Of a stretch of 64,000 nt of DNA, positions 62,649-64,000 are shown piece by piece. The notes beneath the pieces were generated by a model. It made no database searches, was not told the origin of the DNA, and saw only the letters and a list, made by a program, of their open reading frames with translations. The translations under genes were made by a program, and so were the position numbers. How positions within the stretch are numbered: the first letter of the stretch is position 1; every line of letters starts with the position of its first letter. The stretch covers positions 1,989,450-2,053,449 of the forward strand of contig PJRA01000412.1 of the NCBI GenBank assembly GCA_016987375.1, given 5' to 3'. Origin of the DNA: Brachionus koreanus. Its lineage: Eukaryota; Rotifera; Eurotatoria; Ploima; Brachionidae.

Positions 62649-63097
62649 ATGCTTTTGAAATTTATCAAAGGAAATACTGGTAAGAGCATTTTGACTTTTA
62701 AAAATAACCTTTATTATAGACAAAGACAAAAGTATTGGATTTTCTCGGTCAAAAAGTGTTACAATCAAAACAAGCGTTGAGACAGTGGAAGATGAAGTCA
62801 CAGTCGGACTTAAAAGAATTCACGTCCATGAGCAATATCAGGACAAGAAATTACGTTGCATAGAGGTGACTAAAAAATGAAATTTGATATTACCAAGGAT
62901 TCTTCAAAGTTTGAAAAAACCGTTTACAAAGAAGGTATAAAGCAATTAGTAGAAGAAGGCTTCACTCACATTGAATTGGCATCAATGATGCCAAGTTTTG
63001 TAAGTTTTAGAGGAACGTAGAATGGTGCAAAGGTAAGAAATTTTGTAAATTACCAAAAGAGCAAAAAGAGATCAATTTTGAAGACCAACGTGTATAA
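62649..63097 (+). pseudogene. Doubtful small gene or decayed gene, two to four short coding segments
   Basis: Segments 62649-62679, 62720-62865 and 62898-63020 join in frame through GT-AG introns of only 40 and 32 bp. They give 99 aa: MLLKFIKGNT|DKDKSIG..., TSVETVEDEVTVGLKRIHVH, and E|DSSKFEKTVYKEGIKQLVEE...IELASMMPSFVSFRGT. A further protein-like stretch (NVEWCKGKKFCKLPKEQKE, 63011-63097) is in frame only if the 11 bp GTAAGTTTTAG at 63000-63010 is removed. That sequence looks like an intron reduced to its two splice sites. Introns this short are below others in the window, so this may be a dying gene or a retro-derived fragment. The family is unknown to me. Confidence 0.35.
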
Positions 63098-63474
63098 ATG
63101 TTATTCTGTTGGAAGAATATATTTTTTTAAGATAATTTATAATTTTTTTTAAGATATTAGATAATTATACTGTTGATAATTTTATTGTTGACAATTTAAG
63201 TTCGCCCAAAAACATTAAATAAATTATAAAAGATAAAAAAAAAGTAAAAAAAATTCTTAAAATAATAAAAAATTAATATAATTATTAATACGAGTATAAT
63301 TATTACCTATTTAAAAAAAAAAAAAAGTTAAATTCCTTATGTTTGGCCACCCACTTAGTTTTGAACGATTATTTTGACGGTCCATAAATGTGACTGCCAG
63401 AATAAACGGTCACTCGGCTGTTAAAAACGCCCCCTTAATCCCGTTTATCTTCGATCGTATCCAATACTATTCCT

Positions 63475-63590
63475 CTACTTAGACGTTCGCCTAAGTATTC
63501 CTAGTATCTTTTCTGCTTTTACACATGCTCTTTTTGTTTGAGCAGTCCACTCTGAATCAGATGCTACCATCAGATCTAAATTTTTTTTAG
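63475..63590 (-). mobile_element. CR1-like LINE reverse-transcriptase scrap
   Basis: Minus strand reads NLDLMVASDSEWTAQTKRAC followed by VKAEKILGILRRTSK and a stop. This matches the block after the RT catalytic core in CR1-type LINEs (DLGV-DS-L-W--H----KA---LGLIRR). It sits in a GC-richer patch (63340-63590) that may hold more of the same fragment. Distinct in sequence from the two RT pieces at 13.2-14.0 and 20.6-21.9 kb. Confidence 0.6.
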
Positions 63591-63925
63591 CAGCTAGTAT
63601 TTAATACATTTTGTTAAAATTTTATATGAAATTTGTTACCCTCGTTTAAAGAATTCTTAACTTTTTCAGTCAATTTATATGCCTTTATATTTTAGCAAAT
63701 ATTTATACTAATCGAAATATTCATTTTATGCAAATTATGAAATTAATGTAAATTTTTGAAATATATATTTAAAATTATAATATTTTATTATATATTATCT
63801 AAATAATAAAAAGCAAATATCTAGAAGCATCATAATAATTTACGTGTTTTTTTCCAATTAGGTACCCAAGCTAATAATAAATTAAAACAACAAAATTTTA
63901 AACCATTTCAAAAAGAAATTTAAAA

Positions 63926-64000
63926 ATGTCAAATGGAAATTTGGTTTGTTTAACAATTAAAGCTGCTAATCAGAACATTGAGGACTTTATAATTAACTCG
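63926..64000 (+). CDS. First exon of a HERPUD-like ubiquitin-domain protein (truncated by window end)
   Basis: An ATG at 63926 opens a frame that runs to the window edge, 25 codons: MSNGNLVCLTIKAANQNIED and FIINS. The V-LTIKAANQ start resembles the beginning of the HERPUD1/2 ubiquitin-like domain (VTLIIKAPNQKYSDQ), an ER-membrane factor of ERAD. With 25 residues this is a weak identification; any ubiquitin-like domain start could look similar. Confidence 0.45.
   Translation, partial: MSNGNLVCLTIKAANQNIEDFIINS

Noticed and set aside
1..64000. CRISPR arrays, bacterial operons, ribosome-binding sites
   Set aside because: The window is eukaryotic with spliced genes; no spaced direct-repeat array was seen.

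Overview
This window is eukaryotic nuclear DNA, very AT-rich (roughly three quarters or more A+T by eye). It has spliced genes with GT-AG introns, many only about 45-55 bp long, and an animal gene set: Sos, MASTL/Greatwall, PDE9, a NALCN auxiliary factor and cathepsin L. Protein similarity, compact introns and extreme AT content suggest a small invertebrate. I would guess a monogonont rotifer (Brachionus-like), but that is inference. Two runs of N (19853-20584 and 31448-31586) are assembly gaps.

Layout. 1-5.5 kb is nearly empty, apart from one isolated minus-strand exon and a fold-back repeat. ZPR1 (+) is at 5.6-7.1 kb. A very large Sos Ras/Rho exchange factor (+) is at 9.05-16.1 kb; its single intron carries a reverse-oriented LINE fragment. 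After some unassigned minus-strand coding pieces comes PPIL2, a U-box cyclophilin (+, 17.9-19.8 kb), then the first gap and a decayed non-LTR reverse transcriptase (-). An inorganic-pyrophosphatase-like gene (-, 22.0-23.2 kb) follows, with several catalytic residues replaced and a C-terminal membrane anchor. The Greatwall kinase MASTL (+, 24.6-29.5 kb) has a 2.1 kb intron full of repeat debris. A Mutator-like (FAR1-type) transposon remnant bordered by palindromes lies at 31.1-31.7 kb. PDE9 (-, 33.4-38.6 kb) is split into many small exons. NALF/NLF-1-like NALCN chaperone (-, 41.0-44.0 kb) is followed by about 7 kb with no recognisable gene. Importin-11 (+, 51.2-56.1 kb), a small acidic protein gene (+), a long inverted-repeat MITE, cathepsin L (-, 58.3-59.4 kb), AIG1/ADTRP-family hydrolase (-, 60.8-61.6 kb), a doubtful small gene, a LINE scrap and the first exon of a HERPUD-like gene (+) end the window.

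The genes are independent housekeeping, signalling and cell-cycle genes, not a pathway cluster. Links are only general: Sos and PDE9 in signalling, MASTL in mitotic entry, ZPR1 and PPIL2 in nuclear/splicing biology, importin-11 in nuclear import, and NALF in channel folding. The most unusual object is the tail-anchored pyrophosphatase-like protein at 21986-23223. The second theme is the number of different inverted-repeat (fold-back) elements scattered between genes and in introns.

Exon boundaries were set by hand, from reading-frame continuity, GT-AG sites and remembered conservation of each family. No alignment, transcript or database search was run.
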